Of a stretch of 64,000 nucleotides of DNA, positions 25,852-34,695 are shown one piece after another. Location: NCBI RefSeq assembly GCF_014530035.1, contig NZ_JACVMX010000003.1:248001-312000 (forward strand), read 5' to 3'. A program made the position numbers and the translations under genes. The notes below the pieces were generated by a model. That model did not search any database, was not told where the DNA came from, and saw only the letters and a list, made by a program, of their open reading frames with translations. Origin of the DNA: Leucobacter sp. cx-328 (GTDB lineage: Bacteria > Actinomycetota > Actinomycetes > Actinomycetales > Microbacteriaceae). Numbering within the stretch: the first letter of the stretch is position 1; each line of letters begins with the position of its first letter.

Positions 25852-27117
25852 CTAGCGGCGCACCGCGAACGGCGTCAGGTCAAGGTTCTTCCCCTTCACC
25901 TGTGTAACGCGGTTCGCGACGAGGTCTGCAACCACCTCACCGGTCACGGGGCCGAGCGAGAGGCCGTGCATGTTATGGCCAGACGCGACGATGACGTCTG
26001 CGCGGCCAGGCACGCGGCCAAGCAAGGGCATGCCGTCTGCGGTCATGGGACGCGGGCCAACCCATTCATCGGTGCGATTTTCCCAGTCGCCACCGGTGAT
26101 GAGTCCGGCTGCCGCGCGAGTCAGCACGTCAAATCGATCGCGGTTCATGCGGGTGGGCTGCTGGTCGAATTCCATCATGCCGACGATGCGCAAGCGGCCG
26201 TGCATAGGAATGGCGACGCAGTGGCGATCCATCGCGTGAATGAGGGTCGATGGCATCGTCTCAACGGACACCGTGAAGCTGTAGCCCTTGCCCGAGACCA
26301 CCTTGGTCGAGCGCACGCCTGAGCGCTGCAAGAACGGCGTGGTCCACGCACCAGCGGCGACGACCACCTTGTCACCAGAGATCGTCACGGGCTGGCGAAT
26401 CTCGTCTTCGCACTCAACGCTCGCGCCCTGGCCAAGGCGCAGTGCGGTAAGTCCGGTGCGCACGTCGGCACCAGCTGCACGAATGTGGTCGGCGAGGCTC
26501 GCAACGAACGTCACGGGATCCAGCGAGAATTCTGCGGGCAGCATGAAGCCACCGGTGACGCCGGGGTCAAGCGTTGGCTCGTGGGCCGCAAGTTCAGCGT
26601 TGCGCATGATCTTGCCAGGCGCCTCGCCCCAGCCGAGGTCGGCGCGATGCTGGTAGCCTGCGTGCGCTGCCTGCAGCGCGCCTTCCTCTGAGCAGGTCAT
26701 GAGGTAGCCGTCGCCACCACCCGAAATGTCAATACCGTCTGCGGCCATACGGTGCATCGCGGGCAGAATCTCACCAGAAAACTGGGCGAGGGCTGCCGAT
26801 CCGCGGGCAGTGCCGCGCTTACCCGACGCTTTGATGAAGCCAAGGCCGAAGCCCGCGAGCGCTGGGAGCCGCAGGGCATCGATCGAGAGGTAGGAAGTGC
26901 GCGTAAACACGCCACGCAAAACGTCGCGAGCTGTGTTTGGCGACGCGAGCGGGGCAACCTGCTGCGGAGTGAGTTCACCAGCGTTGCCAGTGGCGGCGCC
27001 AGCGCCAAGATGGTCGCGCTCAATGATCGTGACTCGGTGGCCATCGCGCAGCAGCGCGTACGCCGAACTCAGACCGATGAGGCCGCCACCGACCACGACA
27101 ACGTGCTGTTTCTTCAA
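25852..27117 (-). CDS. dadA: D-amino-acid dehydrogenase (DadA-like FAD oxidoreductase)
   Basis: A 421-residue FAD-dependent oxidase/dehydrogenase of the DAO family. The dinucleotide motif VVVGGGLIGLSSAYAL (residues 6-21), 'NAGELTPQQVAPLASP' and the C-terminal 'RPMTADGMPLLGRVPGRADVIVASGHNMHGLSLGP' region resemble DadA, which deaminates D-amino acids at the membrane to 2-oxo acids. Last gene of a leftward operon of peptidases and an epimerase, which suggests it consumes D-amino acids freed by them. Glycine/sarcosine oxidase activity cannot be excluded. Confidence 0.8.
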   Translation of the reverse strand: MKKQHVVVVGGGLIGLSSAYALLRDGHRVTIIERDHLGAGAATGNAGELTPQQVAPLASPNTARDVLRGVFTRTSYLSIDALRLPALAGFGLGFIKASGKRGTARGSAALAQFSGEILPAMHRMAADGIDISGGGDGYLMTCSEEGALQAAHAGYQHRADLGWGEAPGKIMRNAELAAHEPTLDPGVTGGFMLPAEFSLDPVTFVASLADHIRAAGADVRTGLTALRLGQGASVECEDEIRQPVTISGDKVVVAAGAWTTPFLQRSGVRSTKVVSGKGYSFTVSVETMPSTLIHAMDRHCVAIPMHGRLRIVGMMEFDQQPTRMNRDRFDVLTRAAAGLITGGDWENRTDEWVGPRPMTADGMPLLGRVPGRADVIVASGHNMHGLSLGPVTGEVVADLVANRVTQVKGKNLDLTPFAVRR

Positions 27118-27161
27118 TTCATCTCTCCTTCGAGTGAACGGGGGTAGATTTGAGTGGCCGA

Positions 27162-29345
27162 CTAGCCGATGATGACGCGTGGGCGCCGTCCGTCGAGTTC
27201 TGATGCCTCGGCCGAGGTCACTGACAGGCTCTGCACGAGGGGTTCTGCGAGACCAATCAGACGGACCTCACAGAACAACTCACCGCGATCGCACGCAATC
27301 GACCAGCGCAAGTGGGCAGCATCGTCTGCTGAGTGAATCCGCGAAGCGAATGCCGACTGACCGGCAGAGATCGGACCGATGTCGGCGAGCAAGGCATCGA
27401 TCCGCGCCCGCCGAACCGGCTCGGGAACATCGAGCAGCACGTTGGTCGCGAGCACACCCGTGTCTGCGAACGTCGTATTGTGGCGGATCGCAGCGTCAAG
27501 TACCTCGGCAGCGTTGAGGGTGGCTGGCCATGGCCGCGTCTCCTCAGCGGGAGCGTCGACCGCAGCGAGCACGCGAACGAGTGCGTCGGCGGCGAGGCGT
27601 TCCGTGCGGAAGACATCGGAGTTTCCGAATGCCACCGCACCGATGCCGGTCGCGAGCTGCCAACGCATGTGCGAGCTGAAGCCAGGAAGACCGCCGGAAT
27701 GCTGGGCAATTCTGCCGTGCTGACGATCGTGCTCAACTGCGAGCCCGTAGCCATAACCGAGCGCCGCAAGATCGCGATAGGGGCCAGCATCGCCGACGGG
27801 AATAACCGCATGCACGCGTTGCATTTCGCGGCGGCTGTGTGCCGAAAGCACCTCGGGGCGCAGCGGAGCGACCGAGAACCCAGAGGCGAGGAAAGCCGAC
27901 CAGGCCGCAATGTCATCGACCGTGCTGAAGAGTGCGCCGATGCACGCGAGCGCGCCAGAGCCGACGAATGGTTCGGGTACGAAGCTCGCACCGTCGTCAA
28001 AGGTGCGGAAACCGTGCGCAAGATCGTGACCGGGGACGTACTCTCCCGCTTCGTAACGTGTCGAGTCGAGCCCGAGCGGGCCGAGGAAGCGCGAGCGCAC
28101 CTCTGACTCAACGGTATTTCCGGTGACTGCTTCGATTGCACGACCGACGTAGGACATGCCGATGTTCGAGTATTGGTATTTCTCGCCAGGCAGTGCGGTG
28201 AGTTCGAAGCCGTGTTCACCGAGCGCGGCAATTTCCTCCCGGGTGACGCCGAGGGCGCGGTCGCCGTACGCATTGTCCTCAGGCATGCCCGATCGGTTCG
28301 CCAGGAGCTCACCTACGGTCACCTGTCGGGCTTCGCCCTGCCACCGGAACAGGACCCCAGGAACGTACTCGTCCAAATCTCGGTTGAGATCGAGCCGCCC
28401 TTCATCGCTCAGTGCGAGGGCAGTTGCCGCGAGGAAGCTCTTCGACATTGACGCGATACGGAAGACGGTGTCTCTGGCAGTGGCGTCACCGTCGCGGCGG
28501 GGCTCGCCGATTCCGCGCCAAGCAATGATGCCGGTGCGGTCAAAGAGCGCCACACTCACGGCGGGCGCAACCTCAGTCGCGGCAGCCGCGGCGGCCTCAT
28601 CGAGCGCGCCCTTTGCGGCAGCGACGATGCGGGGCGATCCGCCCATCTCTGCAGCGAACGCATCGATCAGCTGCCGGCTCGCAGACGTGTTCTCACCGTG
28701 CACCGCACGCGCTGCCGCCAGCAGGTCGGCAATGTCGAGCCCCTCCTCGCGGAGCGCTGCATCATCCCAATTCTGCAGATCTGCGGCACTGGCCTCGGGG
28801 TGAAACTGCACCGCACGCACATGCTCGCCAATGACGAATGCCTGGTTCTCGATCGCATCACTCGACGCGAGCAGCACCGCGGTCTCGGGAAGCCGCGTGA
28901 TCATGTCTTCGTGGTTTTCGATCATGTGGGCCGAGTGGCCAATCACACCAATGACACTGTCTTCACGGCCAGCCGGCGTGGTGTGGATCGCGGTCGCCCC
29001 GCGTTCCTTCGGGCCGGTCTTCGCCTGGACCTCGCCGCCGGCGACCTTCGCGATCACTTGCGCACCTAGGCAAATACCGAGCGTTGGCAAGTCCTGTTCG
29101 ATTGCCTGGCGCACGAGATCGCGCTCTGCTGGCAGCCAGGGGGCGCGCTCGTCGTCGTCTGGCATGAGTCCGCCGCCGAGCAGCACGAGACCGTCGAACC
29201 CGTCAAGCGTTTCAGGAAGGCCGTCGGCGCCGTGAACAGCGACGACCTCGACTCCTGCATGTTCGAGCCACGTTGCGAGGCGACGCGGTCCCGAGCTCGG
29301 CGAGTTGACGACCACGAGTGCTCTCGGGGTGTGCGGGCTAGTCAT
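27162..29345 (-). CDS. Glutamine-amidotransferase / beta-lactamase-fold serine hydrolase fusion
   Basis: A 727-residue fusion. Residues 1-235 form a class I glutamine amidotransferase-like domain with a complete triad: Cys92 (GICLGAQ), His182 and Glu184 (QFHPE). Residues 240-600 form an S12/beta-lactamase-fold hydrolase with SMSK (Ser299, Lys302), YSN (392-394) and HSG (549-551). About 125 C-terminal residues form an extra domain I do not recognise. No signal peptide. It lies between an M19 dipeptidase and DadA in one operon, so it probably hydrolyses an amide or peptide of an imported compound. Both active sites look intact. ATG 29345. Confidence 0.75.
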   Translation of the reverse strand: MTSPHTPRALVVVNSPSSGPRRLATWLEHAGVEVVAVHGADGLPETLDGFDGLVLLGGGLMPDDDERAPWLPAERDLVRQAIEQDLPTLGICLGAQVIAKVAGGEVQAKTGPKERGATAIHTTPAGREDSVIGVIGHSAHMIENHEDMITRLPETAVLLASSDAIENQAFVIGEHVRAVQFHPEASAADLQNWDDAALREEGLDIADLLAAARAVHGENTSASRQLIDAFAAEMGGSPRIVAAAKGALDEAAAAAATEVAPAVSVALFDRTGIIAWRGIGEPRRDGDATARDTVFRIASMSKSFLAATALALSDEGRLDLNRDLDEYVPGVLFRWQGEARQVTVGELLANRSGMPEDNAYGDRALGVTREEIAALGEHGFELTALPGEKYQYSNIGMSYVGRAIEAVTGNTVESEVRSRFLGPLGLDSTRYEAGEYVPGHDLAHGFRTFDDGASFVPEPFVGSGALACIGALFSTVDDIAAWSAFLASGFSVAPLRPEVLSAHSRREMQRVHAVIPVGDAGPYRDLAALGYGYGLAVEHDRQHGRIAQHSGGLPGFSSHMRWQLATGIGAVAFGNSDVFRTERLAADALVRVLAAVDAPAEETRPWPATLNAAEVLDAAIRHNTTFADTGVLATNVLLDVPEPVRRARIDALLADIGPISAGQSAFASRIHSADDAAHLRWSIACDRGELFCEVRLIGLAEPLVQSLSVTSAEASELDGRRPRVIIG

Positions 29346-29364
29346 GGGGAATTCCTTAGTTCTT

Positions 29365-30456
29365 TCAGTTTCGCTGTTCGGTATCGACCGCGGGGACGAT
29401 CACGGGCGCAGCAGCTTCACCGGCAGTGCCAGCAAGGAATGCACGGTAGTCGTCGTCCGACGCGTCGAGGACGCGAAGTACGTTTTCGTGCGCGAGACCG
29501 CGCAGCTCAGGCTCGGTCCAGCCACGACGCTCCAGCTCGGCAAAGAGTGCCGGGTAGCCAGACACATCGCTGAGTCCTGTAGGCAACGCATCGGTGCCGT
29601 CGTAGTCCGCGCCAATGCCGACCGCGTGGACACCCGCAATCTTACGGACATGATCGATATGATCTGCCACATCTTCGACGCCGACGTACGGCGCTTCGCC
29701 GACCTCACCGGCCTCAACCCAGAGCCTGCGCTCTTCGTTGAGGAACGAGGGAACGAACGCCACCATGACAACGCCACCACCCTCGCCAATCTTCGCGAGC
29801 ACATCGTCAGGGACGTTGCGCTTGTGGTCACAGATCGCGCTCGCACCAGAGTGGCTCACCATCACGGGGCGTGTGCTCTCCTCGAGCGCGTGCCGCATGG
29901 TGTCGGGTGACACGTGCGCCAGGTCGACGAGCACACCAATGCGGTTCATCTCACGTACGACCTCGCGGCCGAAGTCGGTGAGTCCGCCATGCACACGCTC
30001 GTCGGTTGCCGAGTCTGCCCAGTCAATCGTGCGCGACCAGGTAAGCGTCATGTAGCGGGCACCGAGGCGAGCGAACTGACGGAGTGTTGCAAGCGATCCG
30101 CCGATCTGGGCACCGCCCTCAATGCCAATCAGCGAGGCAACCTTGCCGTCAGTGAGCGCGGATCGGGCATCAGCTGCCGTGCGCGCCAGGCGGAGCTGGT
30201 CAGGATAGGTGTCGACAAAGCGGTAGACGAAGTCGATCTGTTCGAGGGTCGCAACGACCTGCTCTGCTCCCTGAAGCACAGGATCCACCCACACCGACCA
30301 GAACTGGCCGCCAACGTTGCCAGCCGCGAGGCGAGGCAGGTCAGTCTGCAGGTTCGGGACGCCGGTGTCGAGTTCGGCAACCGAGTATTTACGGTCGATA
30401 CGGCATGCCCATGCAAGGTCATTGTGGCCGTCGATGACCGGGTAACGAGTGGTCAT
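29365..30456 (-). CDS. M19 membrane-dipeptidase-like dipeptidase
   Basis: A 363-residue zinc peptidase of the renal dipeptidase (M19) family. Metal ligands are visible: HND (His11, Asp13), Glu112 (IGIEGG), 'VDLAHVS' and 'MVSHSGA'. M19 enzymes cleave dipeptides and accept D-residues at the C-terminal position. No signal peptide, so cytoplasmic. It overlaps the epimerase gene upstream by 4 nt, and the fusion gene starts 19 nt downstream. Confidence 0.9.
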   Translation of the reverse strand: MTTRYPVIDGHNDLAWACRIDRKYSVAELDTGVPNLQTDLPRLAAGNVGGQFWSVWVDPVLQGAEQVVATLEQIDFVYRFVDTYPDQLRLARTAADARSALTDGKVASLIGIEGGAQIGGSLATLRQFARLGARYMTLTWSRTIDWADSATDERVHGGLTDFGREVVREMNRIGVLVDLAHVSPDTMRHALEESTRPVMVSHSGASAICDHKRNVPDDVLAKIGEGGGVVMVAFVPSFLNEERRLWVEAGEVGEAPYVGVEDVADHIDHVRKIAGVHAVGIGADYDGTDALPTGLSDVSGYPALFAELERRGWTEPELRGLAHENVLRVLDASDDDYRAFLAGTAGEAAAPVIVPAVDTEQRN

Positions 30457-31589
30457 GCGAGATCCTCCTCAGCGGAATCGAAAATTGCGGTCGAAAGCTC
30501 TTGGATACGTGCGGTGTCTACCTCGAACCCGAGGCCCGTTCCGGTCGGCACCGCGACGACACCAGAGACCGCGACCACTGGCGGGTCGATGATGTCACGC
30601 TCGTAGTACTTATCTGAACCGGAGACATCCGACGGCAGCAGGAAGTTCGGCAGCGACGAGATCGCAACGTTTGCAGCACGCCCAATGCCGAACTCGTGCA
30701 TGCCACCACACCACACGGGCACACCAGCGTCTGCAGCAACATCGTGCGCGCGCTTCGCCTGCGAAAGACCGCCCATCCGCGAGACCTTGATGTTGAGAAT
30801 GCGTCCAGCATCAAGGCGCAACATCGTTTCGAGATCTTCAATCGTCACGACCGATTCATCGAGACAGATCGGCGTCTCAATCATGGCCTGCAGTTCGGCG
30901 TGCGATACGAAGTCACGCACACCGAACGGCTGCTCGATCATCGTGAGCCCCTGAGTGTCGAGTTCACGGAAGATACGAGTCGATTCCACCGAACGGGGGT
31001 AGGCGCCATTCGCATCGACGTGAACGTCGAGCGCGGGGAACGCTCCGCGCACCGCACGCACGGCCTCGACGTCCCAACCGGGCGCGATCTTCAGCTTTAC
31101 GCGGCCGTAGCCCGCGCTGGTGTGCTGCGCCACCTGAGTAAGCAGCGCGTCAATCGACGGTTCGATCCCGAGTGAGACACCAGCGACGACCTCGGTGCGC
31201 GTGCCACCGAGGGCCTGCGACAGCGAGACACCACCGCGCTGGGCGAACAGATCCCACGCCGCACCAGCGAAGCCAGCCTTCGCGAACTCGTGCCCGCGCA
31301 CCTTCGCCCACGTCGCTTCGAGTTCCTCGGGCCAATCCCACGATGCACCGAGCACCGCTGGCGCCAAGTACTTCGTTGCGAGCAGCCAGGCCGTATCAAT
31401 GGTCTCTGAGCAGAAGAATGGGTCACTCGGTGAAGCGATCTCGCCCCAACCGATCCGCCCATCGGAGTCAGTCAGCTCTACGAGCAGGTGCTCGATGCCA
31501 GACTTCCGGTGGGAGCTTGTCTGAAAGCTGTGCCGCAACGGGAGGCCCATTGAATATACGCGCACACGCTGAATTGTCACTGCAGTCAC
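30453..31589 (-). CDS. Enolase-superfamily racemase/epimerase (N-acylamino-acid racemase or dipeptide epimerase)
   Basis: A 378-residue member of the muconate-lactonising subgroup, related to o-succinylbenzoate synthase/NSAR. Catalytic Lys pair in 'RVKLKIAPG' and 'NIKVSRMGG', and metal ligands in 'DANGAY', 'EQPF' and 'LDES', are all present; 'GGMHEFGIGRA' resembles NSAR enzymes. No menaquinone genes are nearby, while peptidases and DadA are, so epimerisation of N-acyl amino acids or of L/D dipeptides fits better than OSB synthesis. GTG start with GGGGAG, 2 nt after the SIS gene. Confidence 0.82.
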   Translation of the reverse strand: MTAVTIQRVRVYSMGLPLRHSFQTSSHRKSGIEHLLVELTDSDGRIGWGEIASPSDPFFCSETIDTAWLLATKYLAPAVLGASWDWPEELEATWAKVRGHEFAKAGFAGAAWDLFAQRGGVSLSQALGGTRTEVVAGVSLGIEPSIDALLTQVAQHTSAGYGRVKLKIAPGWDVEAVRAVRGAFPALDVHVDANGAYPRSVESTRIFRELDTQGLTMIEQPFGVRDFVSHAELQAMIETPICLDESVVTIEDLETMLRLDAGRILNIKVSRMGGLSQAKRAHDVAADAGVPVWCGGMHEFGIGRAANVAISSLPNFLLPSDVSGSDKYYERDIIDPPVVAVSGVVAVPTGTGLGFEVDTARIQELSTAIFDSAEEDLA

Positions 31590-31591
31590 GT

Positions 31592-32266
31592 TTACTCCCC
31601 TGCTCCATGTCCCGGCTGATACAGCGCAATTTGCGCCGCATATTGATCACGCACCGCCAGACGACGTCGCGCACCCTTCGCGCTCGCCGTCGTCAGCGTG
31701 CTGAGGAGGTGGCAGACCGCGGCAACCGCGGTCGGGGAATCCGCGTATGAGACAGAACCCGTGCGTACCTTGATGAGTGCCGTCGCATAGTGCGCGAGCG
31801 GGCATTCTTCACTGTCAGTAATGACGACGAGCTGACCACCAGCCTCTTTGAAGAGTCGACCAAGTTTGATGGTTTCCTCACGGTAGCGCCGCATCGAGAA
31901 CACGATGAGCACGTCGCTCGCGCGCACATCGGTGAGCACCGTGATTGGCGACAATCCCCGTCCATCGATGAGGAACACGTTGGACAGCGTCGCAGACAGG
32001 TCGGCGTTCAGGAGCTGCGCGTAGGCCGCAGATTTTCCCTCGCCGCCGATGTAACGCCGGCGCGCGCTCAGAATGAGGGCGGCCGCACGGGGAACATCAC
32101 CGGTCTCCGCGAGCTCTTCAAGTGTTTGTGCGAGCGAACTGAGTTCGCTCTCGATCACCTGTGACTGAATACCCTCAGCAGACAGGTTGGTCTTCAGCCG
32201 TTCGCCAAACCGATCTTGCGGTGAGACGAGCGAACGGTTGAGTGCGTCTTCCTCTTCGTGCTTCAT
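31592..32266 (-). CDS. SIS-domain protein, RpiR/MurR-like but lacking the HTH
   Basis: A 224-residue protein. From about residue 55 it matches the linker and sugar-isomerase (SIS) domain of RpiR/MurR regulators ('IGGEGKSAAYAQLL', 'VLIVFSMRRYREETIKLGRLFKEAGGQLVVITDSEECPLAHYA'). The usual N-terminal HTH of about 75 residues is absent: only some 35 residues precede the linker. It is coupled by ATGA to the GNAT gene, so the short form is natural. It may bind a sugar-phosphate or peptide ligand. Whether it regulates at all is unclear. Confidence 0.7.
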   Translation of the reverse strand: MKHEEEDALNRSLVSPQDRFGERLKTNLSAEGIQSQVIESELSSLAQTLEELAETGDVPRAAALILSARRRYIGGEGKSAAYAQLLNADLSATLSNVFLIDGRGLSPITVLTDVRASDVLIVFSMRRYREETIKLGRLFKEAGGQLVVITDSEECPLAHYATALIKVRTGSVSYADSPTAVAAVCHLLSTLTTASAKGARRRLAVRDQYAAQIALYQPGHGAGE

Positions 32267-33108
32267 GCGCTCTCCTCGTGGGGTGTGGGCGGCCGGTCCG
32301 CTGGCACCGCAAGATACGCGGCGGAAAGTTCATCTATACGGCGGCAGTCGATCAAGACGTGGCCGTCGGAAATAAGGCCGCCGAGCACACCGGCGAGAGC
32401 ACCTCGAATTTCAGCGGTCGCAGCAGCGTCCTGATCAGTGGGTAACGAAACCCAAACACCATGCTCGTCTTCGACCGGGGTCGCCCACTGTGCCGTGGTG
32501 AGCCGGGGCGGCGTCGATCCGCGCAGTGCGAGATGGGGCGTCGGAGCATCGCCGATTGCCCACTCAACGATGAGTCGATCAGTCTCACTCCGACCGTAAT
32601 AGTCGTGGAGGAAGCCGGTGCCGGTAGCGCCGAGGGTACCGAAGTTGAAGTGTCCATTGCGGGCAAGGATCGGATCAAACGTCCAGCGCATCGTCGTGTG
32701 CCCCCAACGTTCGGCGACCGCGCGCTGGAGCTGCTTGAGCTCACGGCCGATACCGGAACCTTGATACGCGGGATCAACAACAGCCGACTGCGAGTAGTGA
32801 AAGTCGCGGCCATGCTCATCGCGCCCGGCAAAGCCGTATGCAAAACCCACAAGCTTTTCGTTGCGGGTATACACACCGACGGCCGACCCGCCGTTGTCTT
32901 TGAGCGCAAACATAAGGTTTGGGTTCAGCGCAAAGCTAGGATCTTCGTAACCGAACACCCGAACGTAGAGTTCATTCGCTGCACGGAAGTCTTCGTACGT
33001 CGAGAGTTCTCGGCCGAATAGCCCGCGACCACCCTGAGCATTCAGGTGCGCGAGTGTGGTCCGTGGACTGGGAGCGACAGCGGTCCCGATCGACATCGTT
33101 GTGATCAT
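32263..33108 (-). CDS. GNAT acetyltransferase (COG3375-like)
   Basis: A 281-residue N-acetyltransferase-fold protein with the acetyl-CoA loop in 'AVVDPAYQGSGIGRELKQLQRAVAERWG' (R/Q-x-x-G-x-G/A pattern). 'TMRWTFDPILARNGHFNFGTLGATG' is characteristic of the COG3375 group, often found next to N-acylamino-acid racemases. I chose ATG 33108 because a good promoter ends 7 nt before it. It heads a six-gene leftward operon down to dadA. It may acetylate amino acids or peptides so that they become substrates of the racemase. Confidence 0.75.
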   Translation of the reverse strand: MITTMSIGTAVAPSPRTTLAHLNAQGGRGLFGRELSTYEDFRAANELYVRVFGYEDPSFALNPNLMFALKDNGGSAVGVYTRNEKLVGFAYGFAGRDEHGRDFHYSQSAVVDPAYQGSGIGRELKQLQRAVAERWGHTTMRWTFDPILARNGHFNFGTLGATGTGFLHDYYGRSETDRLIVEWAIGDAPTPHLALRGSTPPRLTTAQWATPVEDEHGVWVSLPTDQDAAATAEIRGALAGVLGGLISDGHVLIDCRRIDELSAAYLAVPADRPPTPHEESA

Positions 33109-33115
33109 GATTCGT

Positions 33116-33144
33116 ATCCTATGTCTCCGACCACAGTCCGGCAA
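33116..33144 (-). promoter_or_regulatory. Promoter of the leftward peptide-utilisation operon (leaderless)
   Basis: On the minus strand: TTGCCG (33144-33139), 17-nt spacer, TAGGAT (33121-33116), then 7 nt to the ATG of the GNAT gene. No Shine-Dalgarno. Confidence 0.6.
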
Positions 33145-33163
33145 GGCTTTTATTTTTCGGCTA

Positions 33164-33192
33164 TTGCCAGAGTCCAAAGTCTGGGATACGTT
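33164..33192 (+). promoter_or_regulatory. Promoter of the M20 peptidase gene (leaderless)
   Basis: TTGCCA (33164-33169), 17-nt spacer, TACGTT (33187-33192), then 7 nt to the ATG at 33200. No Shine-Dalgarno. It mirrors the divergent GNAT promoter. Confidence 0.6.
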
Positions 33193-33199
33193 TCGTAAC

Positions 33200-34339
33200 A
33201 TGACTTTAGAATCATCAGACCGCAACGCCGGGGTCGATGAGGTAGCGCTGCTTCGTCAGCTCGTCGAAATCGAATCCCCGAGCCTTGATACCCAGGCGAG
33301 CGACGAGATCGCTCAACTCATCGAGGCCGAGTTTTCGCGCCTCGATGCTGCCGTCACCCACACCCGCACCGAAGCGGGCACGAGCCTCACGATCGACGTG
33401 GGTGGTGCGGGCGAGGACGCCGGGCGCGCACCGTTACTTCTTGTCGGACACACAGACACTGTCTGGCCGGTTGGCACCCTCGCAGGCGACGTGCCGTGGA
33501 GCCATGACGGCGACCGCATCGCAGGCCCAGGCGCATTCGACATGAAGTCGGGCATTGTCATCATGCACGCCGCACTCGCACGGCTGGCCGGTCACGCCCA
33601 CCGCAGGGCGCGGATCGTGCTGACCTGCGACGAAGAAATCGGATCGCCCACCACGCAGGGCCTGCTTCGGGCAGCCGCGGCAGACGTCGCTGGGGTACTT
33701 GGCTTTGAGTCCCCCCACCCTGACGGGGCGCTCAAGGTGGGGCGCTGGGGCAGCACGCGCCTGCGTTTGGGAATCACCGGCAAGGCCTCGCACGCTGCAC
33801 TCGATCCGGAACACGGAATCTCTGCCATAGATGAACTCGTCGATCAGCTCATGCGCGTGCGCGAGATCACGAATGACCCTACGCTTGTGTCGCCGGTGCT
33901 CTGCAACGTCGGGACTGTGGCTGGCGGTGGCCGCACCAACGTTGTCCCCGATCATGCGAGTGCCGAGATCGGCTTGCGCTTCGTGAACCCCGAGTCGGAG
34001 CATTCAGTGCTCGATCGACTCGCGAGTCTCGCTCCCTGCCGCGCTGGCGCTCAGCTCACGGTCGAAACCCTGAGCAGCAGGCCGGCGTGGCAAGCAAGCG
34101 AACGCGATACCGCACTCCTTGCCGAAGTCACCTCAGCCGCACACCGCATCGGGCAAACCGTGAGCGGGCGCCCAGCGCATGGCGCGGGCGATACCAATCT
34201 GCTCGGCTCACTCGGCATTCCAACGCTCGACGGCCTCGGCCCGCGCGGCGGTGGCGCCCACGCGGTCACCGAACACATCTTCGTTTCATCGCTCATGGAA
34301 CGCATCGACCTACTCACGGAAGCGCTCAGGCAACCGTGA
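33200..34339 (+). CDS. M20 metallopeptidase (carboxypeptidase G2/ArgE-like)
   Basis: A 379-residue dinuclear-zinc peptidase. 'LLLVGHTDTVWPVGTL' gives the first metal His and bridging Asp motif, 'GPGAFDMKSGIV' and 'LTCDEEIGSP' the catalytic Glu pair, and 'HAVTEHIFV' the last His. Best resemblance is to glutamate carboxypeptidases, which remove C-terminal Glu or acyl groups. No signal peptide. It starts the rightward group of genes, divergent from the GNAT operon; a 356-nt gap separates it from the ABC transporter. Confidence 0.88.
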   Translation: MTLESSDRNAGVDEVALLRQLVEIESPSLDTQASDEIAQLIEAEFSRLDAAVTHTRTEAGTSLTIDVGGAGEDAGRAPLLLVGHTDTVWPVGTLAGDVPWSHDGDRIAGPGAFDMKSGIVIMHAALARLAGHAHRRARIVLTCDEEIGSPTTQGLLRAAAADVAGVLGFESPHPDGALKVGRWGSTRLRLGITGKASHAALDPEHGISAIDELVDQLMRVREITNDPTLVSPVLCNVGTVAGGGRTNVVPDHASAEIGLRFVNPESEHSVLDRLASLAPCRAGAQLTVETLSSRPAWQASERDTALLAEVTSAAHRIGQTVSGRPAHGAGDTNLLGSLGIPTLDGLGPRGGGAHAVTEHIFVSSLMERIDLLTEALRQP

Positions 34340-34695
34340 GTATCGCGCGCGAACACGCGCGCCCTCTCAGTAACCAATGATTTGAAACGTAAGTTCCATC
34401 GAAGATTCGATCACAATCACACAAAGTCCACTGAATTGTCTGTACAAACTCTTGGAAGTACCCCTACTATCGGGGTAACTCGAAACGAGAAATACGATTC
34501 ATATCTTTGAATCAGCACGGTCATGATGGGGTGAACGATGCGTCTACACACGACAGCACAACGAAACAGCGAAGTTTCGTTCAGAGTCAACGCGCTCCTC
34601 ACCCGCCATGGCAACAACACACTTGGCGCGGCCCCAGGTCGGCACCGCCTCACAAACCCATTTCGTGTGACAACCGAATTAAAGGAGATCCGGTA
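34340..34695. other. Intergenic region upstream of the peptide ABC transporter
   Basis: 356 bases. It holds a GC hairpin after the M20 gene (34345-34362), a GAAACGTAA motif at 34384 shared with the divergent region at 33.19 kb, and a small palindrome CTCGAAACGAG at 34479-34489. The SBP frame stays open through the last part, but a strong Shine-Dalgarno and signal peptide mark 34696 as the start. No other gene seen. Confidence 0.5.
34345..34362 (+). terminator. Possible terminator after the M20 gene
   Basis: GCGCGCG and CGCGCGC with a 4-nt loop, 6 nt after the stop codon. No T-run follows. Confidence 0.4.

Noticed and set aside
34507-34695. 63-residue extension of the substrate-binding protein
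   Set aside because: It precedes a clear signal peptide and a strong AAAGGAG box at 34684-34690; a signal peptide must be N-terminal.
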